From assembly GCF_003626635.1 (NCBI RefSeq), contig NZ_RAZT01000007.1, positions 1 through 64,000 on the forward strand: a DNA stretch of 64,000 nt. Reading direction: 5' to 3'. Both the position numbers and the translations under genes were made by a program. Below are positions 41,026-51,381 of this stretch, one piece after another. Numbering within the stretch: position 1 is the stretch's first letter; every line of letters starts with the position of its first letter. Origin of the DNA: Micromonospora musae (GTDB lineage Bacteria; Actinomycetota; Actinomycetes; Mycobacteriales; Micromonosporaceae). A model generated the notes under the pieces. The model was not told where the DNA came from and ran no database searches. It saw only the letters and a list, made by a program, of their open reading frames with translations.

Positions 41026-43089
41026 TCAGGCGGCCTCGTTGCGCAGGACGAGGATCGCGATGTCGTCGCGCGGCGCCTCGACCGAGAAGCCGAGCGCGGT
41101 GGCCCGCAGCCGGGCGGCGACCACGTCGGCCGAGTAACCGGCCAGCGGCGCGGCGGCCTCGCGGAGCCGCTCGGTGCCGAAGAGTTCCCGGCCGCGCCGC
41201 CGTTCGGTGACGCCGTCGGTGTAGAAGACCAGCGCGTCGCCCGGGGCGAGCGGCACCTCGGCGGTGGGGGTACTGATCCGGTCGAGCAGGCCGAGCGCCG
41301 TGCCGCCGGTGCCGACGAAGCCGCCCCCGCCCCCGCCGCGCAGCAGCACCGGCCGGTCGTGGCCCGCCAGGTGCAGGGAGACGTCGAGCCGGCCGCCGAC
41401 GACCGGGCCGACCGCCGCGAGCGCCAACGTGCAGTACCGGCCGCCGCCCCGCTCGACCAGGGTCTCGTTGAGACGGGCCAGCACCTCGGGCAGCGGCTTG
41501 CCGTCGCCGACCAGCACGCGGATGACGTCCCGGACCAGCCCGGTGACCGCGGCGGCCTGCACGCCCTTGCCGGAGACGTCCCCGATCACCACGAGCCACC
41601 GCCCGTCCGGCAGCGGCACCACGTCGTAGAAGTCGCCGCCGACGTCGGCGTCGCCCCCGGTCGGTACGTACTCGGCCGCGAAGCCGATCCCCTCGACCAC
41701 CGGCAGCACGGGCGGCAGCAGCGACTGTTGCAGCGTCTGCGCCACCCGGCGGCGCTCGGCGTGGATCCGGGCGTTCTCGATCGCCAACGCGGCCCGCCGG
41801 GCGACGTCCTCCAGCACCGCGACCTCGTCCGGGTCGTGCCGGTGCCGCTGGTGCCGGCCGACGGCCAGGGTCCCCAGCCGCTGGCCGCGGGCGATCAGCG
41901 GTACGGCGAAGCCCTCCATCGGCCCGCCCAGTGGCACCTGCGCGGCGCTGCGGGTCGCCTCGCGCAGCCGGGCCTGGACCGAGTCCGGGCCGGTCTCGGC
42001 GAGCACCTTGTGCAGCTGCGGCAGGACCGACTCGTCGGCGTGGCTGGCCGCCGCGAGCCGGAGGCGCCCCCACTCGTCGGTCGTGTGCACCGCGCACCAC
42101 TGGCCCAGCCGGGGCACCACCAGCTGCGGAATCAGCGCCATGGTCAACTCGACGTCCAGCGACTGGGCGAGCAGCTCGCTCGCCTCGGCGAGGAACGTCA
42201 GCCAGGCCTGCCGGCGTACGTCGGCGCGGCGCAGCCGGTCGTTCTCCAGGTGCAGCGACAAGCGTTCGGCCGCGAGCACGGCCAGCGGCCCGGCGTACGC
42301 CGACGGCGCGGCGTCCAGCTCCAGCTCACCGGCGTAGGGGCGGTGCACGGTCAACGGCACGTGGAGCAGCTTGTTCCCCGCTCGGGGCTGCCGGCCGTAG
42401 CGGGCCAGCACCTGGGGGCCCGTGCCGTCGCCCCGGTCCAACCGGATCAGCCCGCCGGCCGCGCCGACCATCTCGGCCACCCCGGTGAGCAGGTGGGTGG
42501 CGAAGTCCGGCAGCGGATCGTCCGCGTACGCGTCGGGGCTGATCTTCATCAGCTCGCTCACCGCGGCGGCGCTCGGGGCGGCGGTGGCCGGCTGCGGGTC
42601 GCCGCTCGGTGTGCCGTGGGCGGCGTGCTCCGGCCCGGCGTCGGCATCCCCCGACCGGTCGAGCCGGAACCAGACGCCCTTGCCGGTGGGCAGGTAGGTG
42701 GTGCCCCACCGGCTGGCGAAGTGGTCGACGAGCAGCAGCCCTCGGCCGCGCTCGGCCACCTCGGTGATCTCGTCGGCCTCGTTGCGTACGCCGACGATCA
42801 GCTCCTCGACGGGACCGGACGCGAAGTCGGAGACCGTGACGGTCAGCCCGATCTCATCCGCGGTGACCTCGATGTCCAGGTCCGTGCCGGCGTGCTCCAC
42901 CGCGTTGGTGGTGAGCTCGGTGGTGAGCAGCAGGGCCTCGTTGAGCAGTTCGTCCAGGTGTGCCTCGGTCAGCACCGAGCGCACGAGGGCGCGGGCCGCC
43001 GCGGGCGTACGCCGATCGGCGGGCAGGCGCACGCGCCGGACGTGCCCGTCCGGGCCCCCGGCCGTAGCGGGCCTCGTCTCCGCCGACAC
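41026..43089 (-). CDS. ATPase-GAF-SpoIIE phosphatase (RsbW/RsbU-type fusion)
   Basis: A 687-residue signalling protein. Residues about 20-140 are a GHKL anti-sigma-type kinase domain (LLTTELTTNAVEHAGTDLDI), about 190-420 includes a GAF domain (ALIPQLVVPRLGQW to RAALAIENARIH), and about 440-687 is a SpoIIE PP2C domain (GGDADVGGDFYDVV, VIGDVSGKG, DDIAILVL). It can in principle both phosphorylate and dephosphorylate STAS antagonists. The GTG at 43089 has GGAGG about nine bases upstream; a longer open frame to 43725 overlaps the divergent kinase. A close partner is the STAS gene at 48.3 kb (inference). Confidence 0.9.
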   Translation of the reverse strand: MSAETRPATAGGPDGHVRRVRLPADRRTPAAARALVRSVLTEAHLDELLNEALLLTTELTTNAVEHAGTDLDIEVTADEIGLTVTVSDFASGPVEELIVGVRNEADEITEVAERGRGLLLVDHFASRWGTTYLPTGKGVWFRLDRSGDADAGPEHAAHGTPSGDPQPATAAPSAAAVSELMKISPDAYADDPLPDFATHLLTGVAEMVGAAGGLIRLDRGDGTGPQVLARYGRQPRAGNKLLHVPLTVHRPYAGELELDAAPSAYAGPLAVLAAERLSLHLENDRLRRADVRRQAWLTFLAEASELLAQSLDVELTMALIPQLVVPRLGQWCAVHTTDEWGRLRLAAASHADESVLPQLHKVLAETGPDSVQARLREATRSAAQVPLGGPMEGFAVPLIARGQRLGTLAVGRHQRHRHDPDEVAVLEDVARRAALAIENARIHAERRRVAQTLQQSLLPPVLPVVEGIGFAAEYVPTGGDADVGGDFYDVVPLPDGRWLVVIGDVSGKGVQAAAVTGLVRDVIRVLVGDGKPLPEVLARLNETLVERGGGRYCTLALAAVGPVVGGRLDVSLHLAGHDRPVLLRGGGGGGFVGTGGTALGLLDRISTPTAEVPLAPGDALVFYTDGVTERRRGRELFGTERLREAAAPLAGYSADVVAARLRATALGFSVEAPRDDIAILVLRNEAA

Positions 43090-43270
43090 TCTCGTATCCT
43101 CCACCGCCACCCGGGCGACTGCCAACCCGCACCCACATCGGCACCGCTCACCGTGCTGTCGGGGCGTGGCGGGCGGCCACGCGCCCTGGCAACGGCGCGT
43201 CCGCGGGCACAATATGGGATGGCCGGCATCTCGGCACGAGCCGGTGGCCCCCGAGCTGAGACGAGGAAGA

Positions 43271-46200
43271 ATGACCACGGTGAAGCAGTCGGTGGCGGAC
43301 TCTTCCGCGCCCGACCACGAGGCTCTCCTCGATGAACTGACCGAGGCGCTGCGGCGGGTGCGCCGCGGTGATCTCAAGGTGCGGTTGCCCCGACGCGCCG
43401 GGCGGGTCGGGGAGGTCGCGGACGCCTTCAACGAGGTGGTCTCGCTCCAGGAGCGGCAGTATCTCGACCTGCGGCGGATCAGCCGGGTCGTGGGCCGGGA
43501 CGGCCGGCTCACCGAGCGCCTGGACGAGGAGGGGCTGGACGGCTCCTGGGCCGAGGGGAACCGGGCGGTCAACTCGCTCATCGACGACCTGGGCCGGCCG
43601 AGCACCGAGATCGCCCGGGTGATCGTCGCGGTCGCTGACGGCGATCTCTCCCAGCACATGGCGCTGGAGATCGACGGGCGACCGCTGCGCGGTGAGTACC
43701 TGCGCATCGGGCGCACGGTCAACACGATGGTGGATCAGCTGTCGTCGTTCGCCGACGAGGTGACCCGGGTGGCTCGCGAGGTGGGCACCGAGGGCAAGTT
43801 GGGTGGCCAGGCCGACGTTCGGGGCGTCGCGGGCACCTGGAAGGACCTCACCGACTCGGTGAACACCATGGCGTCGAACCTCACCGGTCAGGTTCGGTCG
43901 ATCTCCCAGGTGGCGCGGGCGGTCGCCAAGGGCGACCTGTCGCAGAAGATCACCGTCGGGGCGCGCGGTGAGGTCGCCGAGCTGGCCGACACCATGAACT
44001 CGCTCACCGACACGCTGCGGCTCTTCGCGGAACAGGTGACCCGGGTGGCCCGTGAGGTGGGCACCGAGGGGAAGCTCGGCGGTCAGGCGGAAGTGCCGAA
44101 CGTGGCGGGCACCTGGAAGGACCTGACCGACAGCGTCAACTCGATGGCCTCGAACCTGACGGCGCAGGTGCGCAACATCGCCCAGGTCTCGACGGCGGTG
44201 GCGAAGGGTGACCTGTCGCAGAAGATCACGGTGGCGGCGCAGGGCGAGATCCTGGAGCTGAAGAACACCGTGAACACGATGGTGGATCAGCTGTCGTCGT
44301 TCGCCGACGAGGTGACCCGGGTGGCCCGTGAGGTGGGCATCGAGGGGAAGCTCGGTGGTCAGGCGCAGGTACGCGGCGTCTCTGGCACCTGGCGGGACCT
44401 CACCGAGAACGTGAACCAGCTCGCCGGCAACCTGACGGCGCAGGTGCGGAACATCTCACAGGTGTCGACGGCGGTGGCGAAGGGTGACCTGTCGCAGAAG
44501 ATCACGGTGGACGCGCAGGGCGAGATCCTGGAGCTGAAGAACACCGTGAACACGATGGTGGATCAGCTGTCGTCGTTCGCCGACGAGGTGACCCGGGTCG
44601 CGCGTGAGGTGGGTACCGAGGGGAAGCTCGGTGGTCAGGCGCAGGTGAAGGGTGTTCTGGGTACCTGGCGGGACCTGACGGACAACGTGAACTCGATGGC
44701 GTCGAACCTGACCAGCCAGGTGCGGAACATCGCCTCGGTGACCACCGCGGTCGCGAAGGGTGACCTGTCGCAGAAGATCACGGTGGACGCCCGGGGCGAG
44801 ATCCTGGAGCTGAAGTCGACGGTCAACACGATGGTGGACCAGTTGTCGTCGTTCGCCGACGAGGTGACCCGGGTGGCCCGTGAGGTGGGCACCGAGGGGA
44901 AGCTCGGCGGTCAGGCCCAGGTGCGCGGCGTCGCGGGCACCTGGCGGGACCTGACGGACAACGTGAACTCGATGGCCTCGAACCTGACGGCGCAGGTGCG
45001 CAACATCGCCCAGGTCTCGACGGCGGTGGCGAAGGGTGACCTGTCGCAGAAGATCACGGTGGACGCGCAGGGCGAGATCCTGGAGCTGAAGAACACCGTG
45101 AACACGATGGTGGATCAGCTGTCGTCGTTCGCCGACGAGGTGACCCGGGTGGCCCGTGAGGTGGGCACCGAGGGGAAGCTCGGTGGTCAGGCGCAGGTGA
45201 AGGGGGTCTCGGGTACCTGGCGGGACCTGACGGGCAACGTGAACTCGATGGCGTCGAACCTGACGGCGCAGGTGCGGAACATCGCCTCGGTGACCACCGC
45301 GGTCGCGAAGGGCGACCTCGGCCAGAAGATCACCGTGGACGCGCAGGGCGAGATCCTGGAGCTGAAGAACACCGTCAACACGATGGTGGATCAGCTCTCC
45401 TCCTTCGCCGACGAGTTGACCCGGGTCGGCCGGGAGGTCGGCATCGAGGGCAAGCTCGGTGGTCAGGCGCAGGTGAAGGGGGTCTCCGGCACCTGGCGGG
45501 ACCTCACCGAGAACGTGAACCAGCTCGCCTCCACGCTCACCACCCAGCTGCGGGCCATCGCCGAGGTCTCCACCTCCGTCACCCGGGGGGATCTGACCCA
45601 GCGGATCAACGTCCAGGCGCAGGGCGAGGTCGCCGAGCTGAAGGACAACATCAACCAGATGATCGTCACCCTCCGGGAGACGACGAAGAAGAACGCCGAG
45701 CAGGGCTGGCTGGACTCGAACCTCGCCCGGATCAGCGGCCTGCTCCAGGGGCAGCGCGACCTCGGCGAGGTCTGCCGCATGATCATGGTGGAGGTGACTC
45801 CGCTGGTGGACGCGCAGCTCGGCGCGTTCTTCCTGGTGGACAACTCCGACGGCAGCATGCGGCTGCGGCTCACCGCCTCCTACGGGTACGTGGCCCGCGG
45901 GCACGACGTCACGTTCGGGCCGGGTGAGGGGCTGGTCGGCCAGGCGGCGCTCTCCCGCCGGACCATCCGGGTCAGCACCGCCCCGGACGGCTCGCTGACG
46001 CTGCGCTCCGGGCTGGCCAGCACGCCCCCGGCCGATCTCGTGGTGCTCCCCGTGCTCTTCGAGGGCGAGCTGCTCGGCGTGATCGAGTTCGCCAGCGTCG
46101 TCCCCTTCTCCGAGCTGCACCTGTCGTTCCTGGAGCGGCTGGTGCTCACCATCGGCATCGCGGTCAACACCATCCAGGCCAACCGGCGTACGGAGGAGCT

Positions 46201-47635
46201 GCTGGCGCAGTCGCAGCGGCTCGCGCACGAGCTCCAGGAGCAGTCGGCGGAGCTGCAGCGGACCAACGCGGAGCTGGAGGAGAAGGCCACGCTGCTCTCC
46301 GAGCAGAAGGGCAACATCGAGGTCAAGAACCGGGAGATCGAGCTTGCCCGGCTGGGCCTGGAGGAGAAGGCCCAGCAGCTCACCCGCGCCTCGGCGTACA
46401 AGTCGGAGTTCCTCGCGAACATGAGCCACGAGCTGCGTACGCCGCTGAACTCGCTGCTCCTGCTGGCCCGGCTGCTGGCGGAGAACTCGGAGCAGAACCT
46501 GACCCCGAAGCAGATCGAGTTCGCCCGGACCATCCACGGCGCGGGCTCCGACCTGCTTTCTTTGATCGACGACATCCTGGACCTGTCCAAGATCGAGGCG
46601 GGCCGGATGGACGTCGAGCCGACCGAGGTCCGGTTCGGCGACATCCGGGGCTACGTCGAGCAGGCGTTCGCCCCGCAGGCGGAGGAGAAGGGCCTCGACT
46701 TCCAGGTACGCGTGAGCAAGGACCTGCCGGGGTCCGTGGTCACCGACGCGCAGCGGTTGCAGCAGATCCTGCGCAACCTGCTCTCGAACGCGGTGAAGTT
46801 CACCGACAACGGCGCGGTGACGCTGCGGATCGCCCCGGCGGCCGAGAGCGCGGTCTTCGACGTACCGACGTTGACCAACGCGCAGCACGTGATTGCGTTC
46901 ACCGTGATCGACACCGGCATCGGCATCTCGGACGACAAGCTGTCGATCATCTTCGAGGCGTTCCAGCAGGCGGACGGCACGACCAGCCGCAGGTACGGCG
47001 GTACGGGTCTCGGCCTGTCGATCAGCCGTGACCTGGCCCGCCTGCTCGGCGGCACCATCACCGTCACGTCGGCGCCGGGACAGGGCTCGACCTTCACGCT
47101 CTTCGTTCCGGACGTACTGGCCCCGGACGCGGTGGTGGCTCCGCTGCCGCCGTCGCCGGCCCGGGCCGGACTGCCGTCGTCGCTGCTCATGCCGCCGCTG
47201 GAATTGCCGGAGCCGGCCGCGGCCCCGGTCAGCCGACGGCTCGACGGGGCGACCGTGTTGATCGTCGATGACGACGTCCGGAACGTCTTCGCGCTGACGA
47301 GCGCATTGGAACTGCACGGGATGACCGTGTTGTACTCGGACAACGGGGCGGACGGCGTCCGCCTGCTCGCCGAGCACCCGGAGGTGGACATCGTGCTGAT
47401 GGACGCCATGATGCCCGACCAGGACGGGTACGAGACGACCCGGCAGATCCGCCGGAACCACCGGTTCGCGGACCTGCCCATCGTCTTCCTGACCGCGAAG
47501 GCGATGCCGGGCGACCGGGAGTCCGCCCTGGCGGCCGGTGGCAGCGACTACATCACCAAGCCGGTCGACCTGGACGAGCTGATCGAACTCATGTCGTCCT
47601 GGATCAGCGGCAGCCGGACCGAGGAGAGCTCGTGA
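43271..47635 (+). CDS. Soluble poly-HAMP hybrid histidine kinase
   Basis: A 1454-residue cytoplasmic kinase with no membrane helix. A first HAMP-like segment is at about 20-150. Seven 92-residue HAMP-containing units run from residue 151 to about 794, most of them almost identical. Then come a GAF domain (about 825-970), a long coiled coil (975-1037), HisKA with His1053 in [12 protein letters not shown], HATPase_c (about 1160-1290, [20 protein letters not shown]), and a receiver with Asp1378 in [12 protein letters not shown]. The layout resembles fungal group III (Nik1-like) osmosensing kinases. The ATG at 43271 follows GAGGAAGA. Next gene: a response regulator overlapping by four bases. Confidence 0.93.
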   Translation: MTTVKQSVADSSAPDHEALLDELTEALRRVRRGDLKVRLPRRAGRVGEVADAFNEVVSLQERQYLDLRRISRVVGRDGRLTERLDEEGLDGSWAEGNRAVNSLIDDLGRPSTEIARVIVAVADGDLSQHMALEIDGRPLRGEYLRIGRTVNTMVDQLSSFADEVTRVAREVGTEGKLGGQADVRGVAGTWKDLTDSVNTMASNLTGQVRSISQVARAVAKGDLSQKITVGARGEVAELADTMNSLTDTLRLFAEQVTRVAREVGTEGKLGGQAEVPNVAGTWKDLTDSVNSMASNLTAQVRNIAQVSTAVAKGDLSQKITVAAQGEILELKNTVNTMVDQLSSFADEVTRVAREVGIEGKLGGQAQVRGVSGTWRDLTENVNQLAGNLTAQVRNISQVSTAVAKGDLSQKITVDAQGEILELKNTVNTMVDQLSSFADEVTRVAREVGTEGKLGGQAQVKGVLGTWRDLTDNVNSMASNLTSQVRNIASVTTAVAKGDLSQKITVDARGEILELKSTVNTMVDQLSSFADEVTRVAREVGTEGKLGGQAQVRGVAGTWRDLTDNVNSMASNLTAQVRNIAQVSTAVAKGDLSQKITVDAQGEILELKNTVNTMVDQLSSFADEVTRVAREVGTEGKLGGQAQVKGVSGTWRDLTGNVNSMASNLTAQVRNIASVTTAVAKGDLGQKITVDAQGEILELKNTVNTMVDQLSSFADELTRVGREVGIEGKLGGQAQVKGVSGTWRDLTENVNQLASTLTTQLRAIAEVSTSVTRGDLTQRINVQAQGEVAELKDNINQMIVTLRETTKKNAEQGWLDSNLARISGLLQGQRDLGEVCRMIMVEVTPLVDAQLGAFFLVDNSDGSMRLRLTASYGYVARGHDVTFGPGEGLVGQAALSRRTIRVSTAPDGSLTLRSGLASTPPADLVVLPVLFEGELLGVIEFASVVPFSELHLSFLERLVLTIGIAVNTIQANRRTEELLAQSQRLAHELQEQSAELQRTNAELEEKATLLSEQKGNIEVKNREIELARLGLEEKAQQLTRASAYKSEFLANMSHELRTPLNSLLLLARLLAENSEQNLTPKQIEFARTIHGAGSDLLSLIDDILDLSKIEAGRMDVEPTEVRFGDIRGYVEQAFAPQAEEKGLDFQVRVSKDLPGSVVTDAQRLQQILRNLLSNAVKFTDNGAVTLRIAPAAESAVFDVPTLTNAQHVIAFTVIDTGIGISDDKLSIIFEAFQQADGTTSRRYGGTGLGLSISRDLARLLGGTITVTSAPGQGSTFTLFVPDVLAPDAVVAPLPPSPARAGLPSSLLMPPLELPEPAAAPVSRRLDGATVLIVDDDVRNVFALTSALELHGMTVLYSDNGADGVRLLAEHPEVDIVLMDAMMPDQDGYETTRQIRRNHRFADLPIVFLTAKAMPGDRESALAAGGSDYITKPVDLDELIELMSSWISGSRTEESS
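43721..45652 (+). repeat. 276-bp tandem coding repeat, seven units
   Basis: Units start at 43721, 43997, 44273, 44549, 44825, 45101 and 45377, exactly 276 bases (92 codons) apart. They are anchored by AACACGATGGTGGATCAGCT at unit starts; the unit at 43997 is diverged. Several units are nearly identical over long stretches, including silent positions, which suggests recent duplication or gene conversion. Copy number may vary between strains. Confidence 0.9.
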
Positions 47636-48186
47636 CCCAGATGGCCAAGGCGCTGTTGGTGGACGACCGTCGGGAGAACCTGATGGCCCTGGAGGCGATC
47701 CTCCAGGGTCTGCCGGTCCAGGCGGTGGCGGTGGAGAGCGGTGAGGCGGCGCTCAAGCAGCTGTTGGTGGACGACTTCGCGGTGATCCTGCTGGACGCCC
47801 AGATGCCGGACATGGACGGCTTCGAGACGGCGGGCCACATCAAGCGGCGTGAGCGGACCCGGCACGTACCGATCATCTTCCTCACGGCCGCCGACCGGGA
47901 CGCCCAGCTGGCCCTGCGCGGCTATCAGGTCGGCGCGGTCGACTACCTCACCAAGCCGTTCGACCCCTGGGTGCTGCGCGCCAAGGTCTCGGTCTTCGTG
48001 GAGCTGTGGGTCAAGACCCGCCAGCTGGCCGCCCAGTCCGATCTGGTGCGGGAGCGGGACACGCAGTGGCGGCTGTTGACCGACGCGGTCGACGAGGCGA
48101 CGGCGCTGCTGCGCGGTGACGACCCGGAGGCCCGCGACCGCGCTGTCGAACTGCTCGAACAAGCCCGCTGGGGCACCCCCACCTGA
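47632..48186 (+). CDS. Stand-alone response regulator
   Basis: A 184-residue receiver-domain protein: KALLVDDRRENLMALEAIL, phospho-acceptor Asp in LLDAQMPDMDGFE (about residue 53), and the conserved Lys in LTKPFDP. A short helical C-terminus (about 130-184) replaces any DNA-binding or enzymatic output. It is likely a phosphorelay intermediate or a protein-binding regulator for the hybrid kinase, with which it overlaps by four bases. The partner is inferred from gene order. Confidence 0.9.
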   Translation: MTQMAKALLVDDRRENLMALEAILQGLPVQAVAVESGEAALKQLLVDDFAVILLDAQMPDMDGFETAGHIKRRERTRHVPIIFLTAADRDAQLALRGYQVGAVDYLTKPFDPWVLRAKVSVFVELWVKTRQLAAQSDLVRERDTQWRLLTDAVDEATALLRGDDPEARDRAVELLEQARWGTPT

Positions 48187-48232
48187 CCCACCCACCCCAC
48201 GCCCACACCCCCACTCGGGGGCCGGGCGACTT

Positions 48233-48293
48233 GTTGATCATGAAGTTATTGCCGACATGTCGGGCATCGAGCGGCAATAACTTCATGATCAAC
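48233..48293. repeat. Perfect 22-bp-arm palindrome, GATCATGA family
   Basis: The arm at 48233-48254 (TTGATCATGAAGTTATTGCC core) is the exact reverse complement of 48272-48293 around a 17-base centre. It lies between convergent genes (response regulator and STAS gene) and would form a very stable hairpin, so it may terminate both. The copy at 12015-12073 is a diverged relative. Confidence 0.87.
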
Positions 48294-48337
48294 CGAGAGA
48301 TCGGCCGGGGCCAAGGCCGGGGAGGGGCGGGCTGGGG

Positions 48338-48673
48338 TTAGCTGGCGGGTTGGTCGTTGCGGATCATCAGGGCCGAGCGGAGGCCGGTGATGTCCAGGAC
48401 GCGGAGCAGGAAATCGCCCACGTGGGTGAGGATCAGCAGGCTCTGCGCGTGACTCGCCTTGCGGCTGAGAACGACCAACGTGCCCAGCCCCTGCGAGTCG
48501 CAGAAGGTGACCCCGGCGAGGTCGAGCACGATCCGGGCCGGCGGCTCGGTGAGCACCTCGTTCACGACGGTCGATAGCTGGGCGGCCGTGAGCATGTCGA
48601 TCTCACCGGCGAGGCGCAGCACGGCCTCGTCACCCGCCCGGTGTAGCGTGATGGACAGTTCGGCGCGATCCAC
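48338..48673 (-). CDS. STAS-domain anti-sigma factor antagonist
   Basis: A 111-residue RsbV-type protein: AVLRLAGEIDMLTAAQLSTV and the phosphorylation motif FCDSQGLGTLVVL with Ser at about 60. It is separate from, and differs in sequence from, the copy at 21.7 kb. Its proximity to the ATPase-GAF-SpoIIE protein suggests it belongs to that partner switch. It is monocistronic, converging on the response regulator gene across a perfect palindrome. Confidence 0.92.
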   Translation of the reverse strand: MDRAELSITLHRAGDEAVLRLAGEIDMLTAAQLSTVVNEVLTEPPARIVLDLAGVTFCDSQGLGTLVVLSRKASHAQSLLILTHVGDFLLRVLDITGLRSALMIRNDQPAS

Positions 48674-48812
48674 CGGGCCAGCCTAACCCGATCTGATCGA
48701 CCCGGCCCGCCGAGGAGTCGTCGCCCCGCCATCCGTTTCCCGGGTGAGCCGGGTAACCCCGGGCCGGGGTGCCTGCCGGTTCACCTGCCGGCGCTGACAC
48801 AATGACGGCATC

Positions 48813-50150
48813 GTGACCGATACCTTTTCCGCCGGATCCGGCCGCTACCCGGCCGACGCTCCGGCCTCCGAGGCCCTCTTCGACCGCGCCCGCGCCATCG
48901 TGCCGGGCGGGGTGAACTCCCCCGTGCGCGCCTTCCGCGCGGTCGGGGGCGCCCCGCGCTTCATGGTCCGGGGGGAGGGCCCGTGGCTCTACGACGCCGA
49001 CGACCGGCGCTACGTCGACCTGGTCTGCTCCTGGGGCCCGCTGATCCTCGGTCACGCCCACCCGGAGGTGGTCGCCGCCGTGCAGGCCGCCGCCGCCCTC
49101 GGCACCAGCTTCGGCACGCCGACGCCGGGTGAGGTGGAGCTGGCCGCCGAGATCGTGGACCGGACCCCGGTCGAGCAGGTCAGGCTGGTCAACTCCGGCA
49201 CCGAGGCCACCATGTCGGCGATCCGGCTGGCCCGGGGCTTCACCGGCCGATCCAAGATCGTCAAGTTCGCCGGCTGCTACCACGGACACGTGGACGCGCT
49301 GCTCGCCGCCGCCGGCTCCGGCGTGGCCACCCTCGGCCTGCCCGACTCGCCCGGCGTCACCGGCGCGGCGGCGAGCGAGACCATCGTGCTGCCGTACAAC
49401 GACCTGCGCGCGGTGGAGGAGGCCTTCGCCGCCGAGGGACAGCACATCGCGGCGATCATCACCGAGGCGGCCGCCGGCAACATGGGCGTGGTCGCCCCGC
49501 GTGACGGCTTCAACCAGGAGCTGGCCCGCATCGCGCACGCACACGGCGCGCTGCTCGTCGTCGACGAGGTGATGACCGGGTTCCGGGTCTCCCGCTCCGG
49601 CTGGCACGGCCTCGACCCGTCCGACGCGGACCTCTGGACGTACGGCAAGGTCATGGGGGGCGGCCTGCCCGCGGCGGCGTTCGGCGGCCGTGCGGAGATC
49701 ATGGCCCGGCTCGCCCCGGCCGGCCCGGTCTACCAGGCCGGCACGCTCTCCGGTAACCCGTTGGCCTGCGCCGCCGGCCTGGCCACCCTGCGGCTGGCCG
49801 ACGACGCGCTCTACCGCAAGCTGGACGACACGGCCGCCTTCGTGGGCAAGCTGGCGTCCGACGCGCTGGCCGCCGCGGGGGTCGCGCACCGGCTGTCGTA
49901 CGCGGGCAGCATGTTCTCGATCTTCTTCACCGACGCCGACGTGGTCGACTACGACAGCGCGCGGACTCAGCACGTGCCGGCGTTCAAGGCGTTCTTCCAC
50001 GCCATGCTCGCCGCGGGTGTCTACCTGCCGCCGAGCGCGTTCGAGTCCTGGTTCGTCTCGGCGGCGCTGGACGACGCCGCCCTGGAACAGATCGCCTCGG
50101 CGTTGCCGAGCGCGGCGCGGGCAGCGGCAGCGGCGGGTCACGGGGGGTAG
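48813..50150 (+). CDS. hemL: Glutamate-1-semialdehyde 2,1-aminomutase HemL
   Basis: A 445-residue class III PLP aminotransferase making 5-aminolevulinate from glutamate-1-semialdehyde in heme synthesis. HemL signatures: [16 protein letters not shown] near the N-terminus, [30 protein letters not shown], and the PLP lysine Lys279 in [17 protein letters not shown]. It starts with GTG. It heads an operon with the phosphatase and cytochrome c assembly genes, linking heme supply to cytochrome c maturation. Confidence 0.96.
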   Translation: MTDTFSAGSGRYPADAPASEALFDRARAIVPGGVNSPVRAFRAVGGAPRFMVRGEGPWLYDADDRRYVDLVCSWGPLILGHAHPEVVAAVQAAAALGTSFGTPTPGEVELAAEIVDRTPVEQVRLVNSGTEATMSAIRLARGFTGRSKIVKFAGCYHGHVDALLAAAGSGVATLGLPDSPGVTGAAASETIVLPYNDLRAVEEAFAAEGQHIAAIITEAAAGNMGVVAPRDGFNQELARIAHAHGALLVVDEVMTGFRVSRSGWHGLDPSDADLWTYGKVMGGGLPAAAFGGRAEIMARLAPAGPVYQAGTLSGNPLACAAGLATLRLADDALYRKLDDTAAFVGKLASDALAAAGVAHRLSYAGSMFSIFFTDADVVDYDSARTQHVPAFKAFFHAMLAAGVYLPPSAFESWFVSAALDDAALEQIASALPSAARAAAAAGHGG

Positions 50151-50155
50151 GTGCG

Positions 50156-50803
50156 GTGAGCAGTACGGTCGTTCACGTGCTCCGGCACGGTGAGGTGCAC
50201 AATCCGGACAAGATCCTCTATGGGCGGCTGCCCGGTTACCGCCTCTCCGAGCTCGGTGTGCAGATGGCCAAGGCCGCCGCGCAGGGGCTCGCCGAGCGGA
50301 ACGTCGTGCACGTCGTCGCCAGCCCGCTGGAGCGCGCGCAGCAGACCGCCGAGCCCATCGCCGGGCAGTTCGGGCTGCCGGTCGGGGTGGACGAGCGGCT
50401 CATCGAGAGCGCCAACTGGTTCGAGGGCAAGCGGGTCTCCCCGGGTGACGGATCGTTCCGTGACCCGCGTAACTGGTGGGTGCTCCGCGACCCGATCACC
50501 CCTTCGTGGGGCGAGGCGTACCAGGCGATCGCGGAGCGGATGTTCGCCGCGCTGCACGCCGCCCGAATCGCCGCCGAGGGGCGTGAGGCGGTGCTGGTCT
50601 CGCACCAGCTGCCGATCTGGACGCTGCGCCGGTACGTCGAGCGCAAGCGGCTCTGGCACGACCCGCGCCGGCGGCAGTGCTCCCTGGCCAGCCTCACCTC
50701 CTTCCACTTCGACGGGGCGAAGGTGGCCGGCATCGGCTACTCCGAACCCGCCGCGCACCTGGTCGCCATGTCGCCGACCGCCCGGACGGCCAAGGGGGCC
50801 TGA
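50156..50803 (+). CDS. Histidine phosphatase (phosphoglycerate mutase) superfamily protein
   Basis: A 215-residue enzyme of the branch-1 histidine phosphatase fold. The catalytic His is in VLRHGEVHNPDKIL (about residue 10), and the second conserved His is in VLVSHQLPIWTLR near 150. Members dephosphorylate small metabolites; the substrate is unknown. The gene is a regular neighbour of hemL and the cytochrome c assembly genes in actinobacteria, but its part in that pathway is not clear. It overlaps the next gene through TGATG. Confidence 0.88.
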   Translation: MSSTVVHVLRHGEVHNPDKILYGRLPGYRLSELGVQMAKAAAQGLAERNVVHVVASPLERAQQTAEPIAGQFGLPVGVDERLIESANWFEGKRVSPGDGSFRDPRNWWVLRDPITPSWGEAYQAIAERMFAALHAARIAAEGREAVLVSHQLPIWTLRRYVERKRLWHDPRRRQCSLASLTSFHFDGAKVAGIGYSEPAAHLVAMSPTARTAKGA

Positions 50804-51381
50804 TGACGCGCGCCCGGAGGTGGACCGCCGGTCTGCTCGCCACCGTCGCCGCGGTGGCGCTCGCCGGTTGCACCTCGCCCAGCGAGGAGAAGGCCTGCGG
50901 TACCAGCCCGGAAGGCGTCATCGAGTGCGCGCCCGACCAGCGGTCGGCACCCCCGAAGGTCGCCGGTGAGCTGCTCACCGGTGGGAACTACGACGTCTCC
51001 CAGGCCCGGGGCCAGGTGGTCGTACTCAACTTCTGGGGCTCGTGGTGCGCGCCGTGCCGGGCCGAGGCCGACGACCTGGAGGCCACCTACCAGGCGACCA
51101 AGGCCAGCGGAGTGACCTTCCTGGGCATCAACGTCCAGGACAACAAGGACAAGGCGCTCGCGTTCGAGCAGAGCTTCGGGGTCACCTACCAGAGCCTCTT
51201 CGACCCGGCCAGCCGGATGGCGCTCGCTCTGGACATCCCGCCGAACACCATCCCGGCGACGGTGGTGCTCGATCGTGAGGGCCGGATCGCGGTGGTGATC
51301 CGGGCCGCGGTCAAGCAGGAGGGCCTGAAGCCGATAGTCGAGCGGATCGCCGCCGAGCAGCCGACCAGCGGTCCGAACTGA
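50803..51381 (+). CDS. TlpA/ResA-type thioredoxin-like lipoprotein
   Basis: A 192-residue extracytoplasmic thiol-disulfide protein. The lipoprotein signal ends in VALAGC at about residues 19-24, and the thioredoxin domain has WGSWCAPCRAEADDLE at about residues 78-93, with the redox pair in WCAPC. It most likely reduces apocytochrome c thiols before heme attachment, taking electrons from the CcdA protein encoded next. ATG at 50803, overlapping the previous stop. Confidence 0.92.
   Translation: MTRARRWTAGLLATVAAVALAGCTSPSEEKACGTSPEGVIECAPDQRSAPPKVAGELLTGGNYDVSQARGQVVVLNFWGSWCAPCRAEADDLEATYQATKASGVTFLGINVQDNKDKALAFEQSFGVTYQSLFDPASRMALALDIPPNTIPATVVLDREGRIAVVIRAAVKQEGLKPIVERIAAEQPTSGPN

Noticed and set aside
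43721..45652. CRISPR-like or satellite array
   Set aside because: The regular 276-bp repeats are in-frame HAMP-coding units of one protein, with no spacers.
44456..47461. 1001-codon open frame antisense to the hybrid kinase
   Set aside because: It is a shadow of the high-GC coding strand; its composition (His/Arg/Gln/Leu) is that of antisense frames, and it contains no domain.
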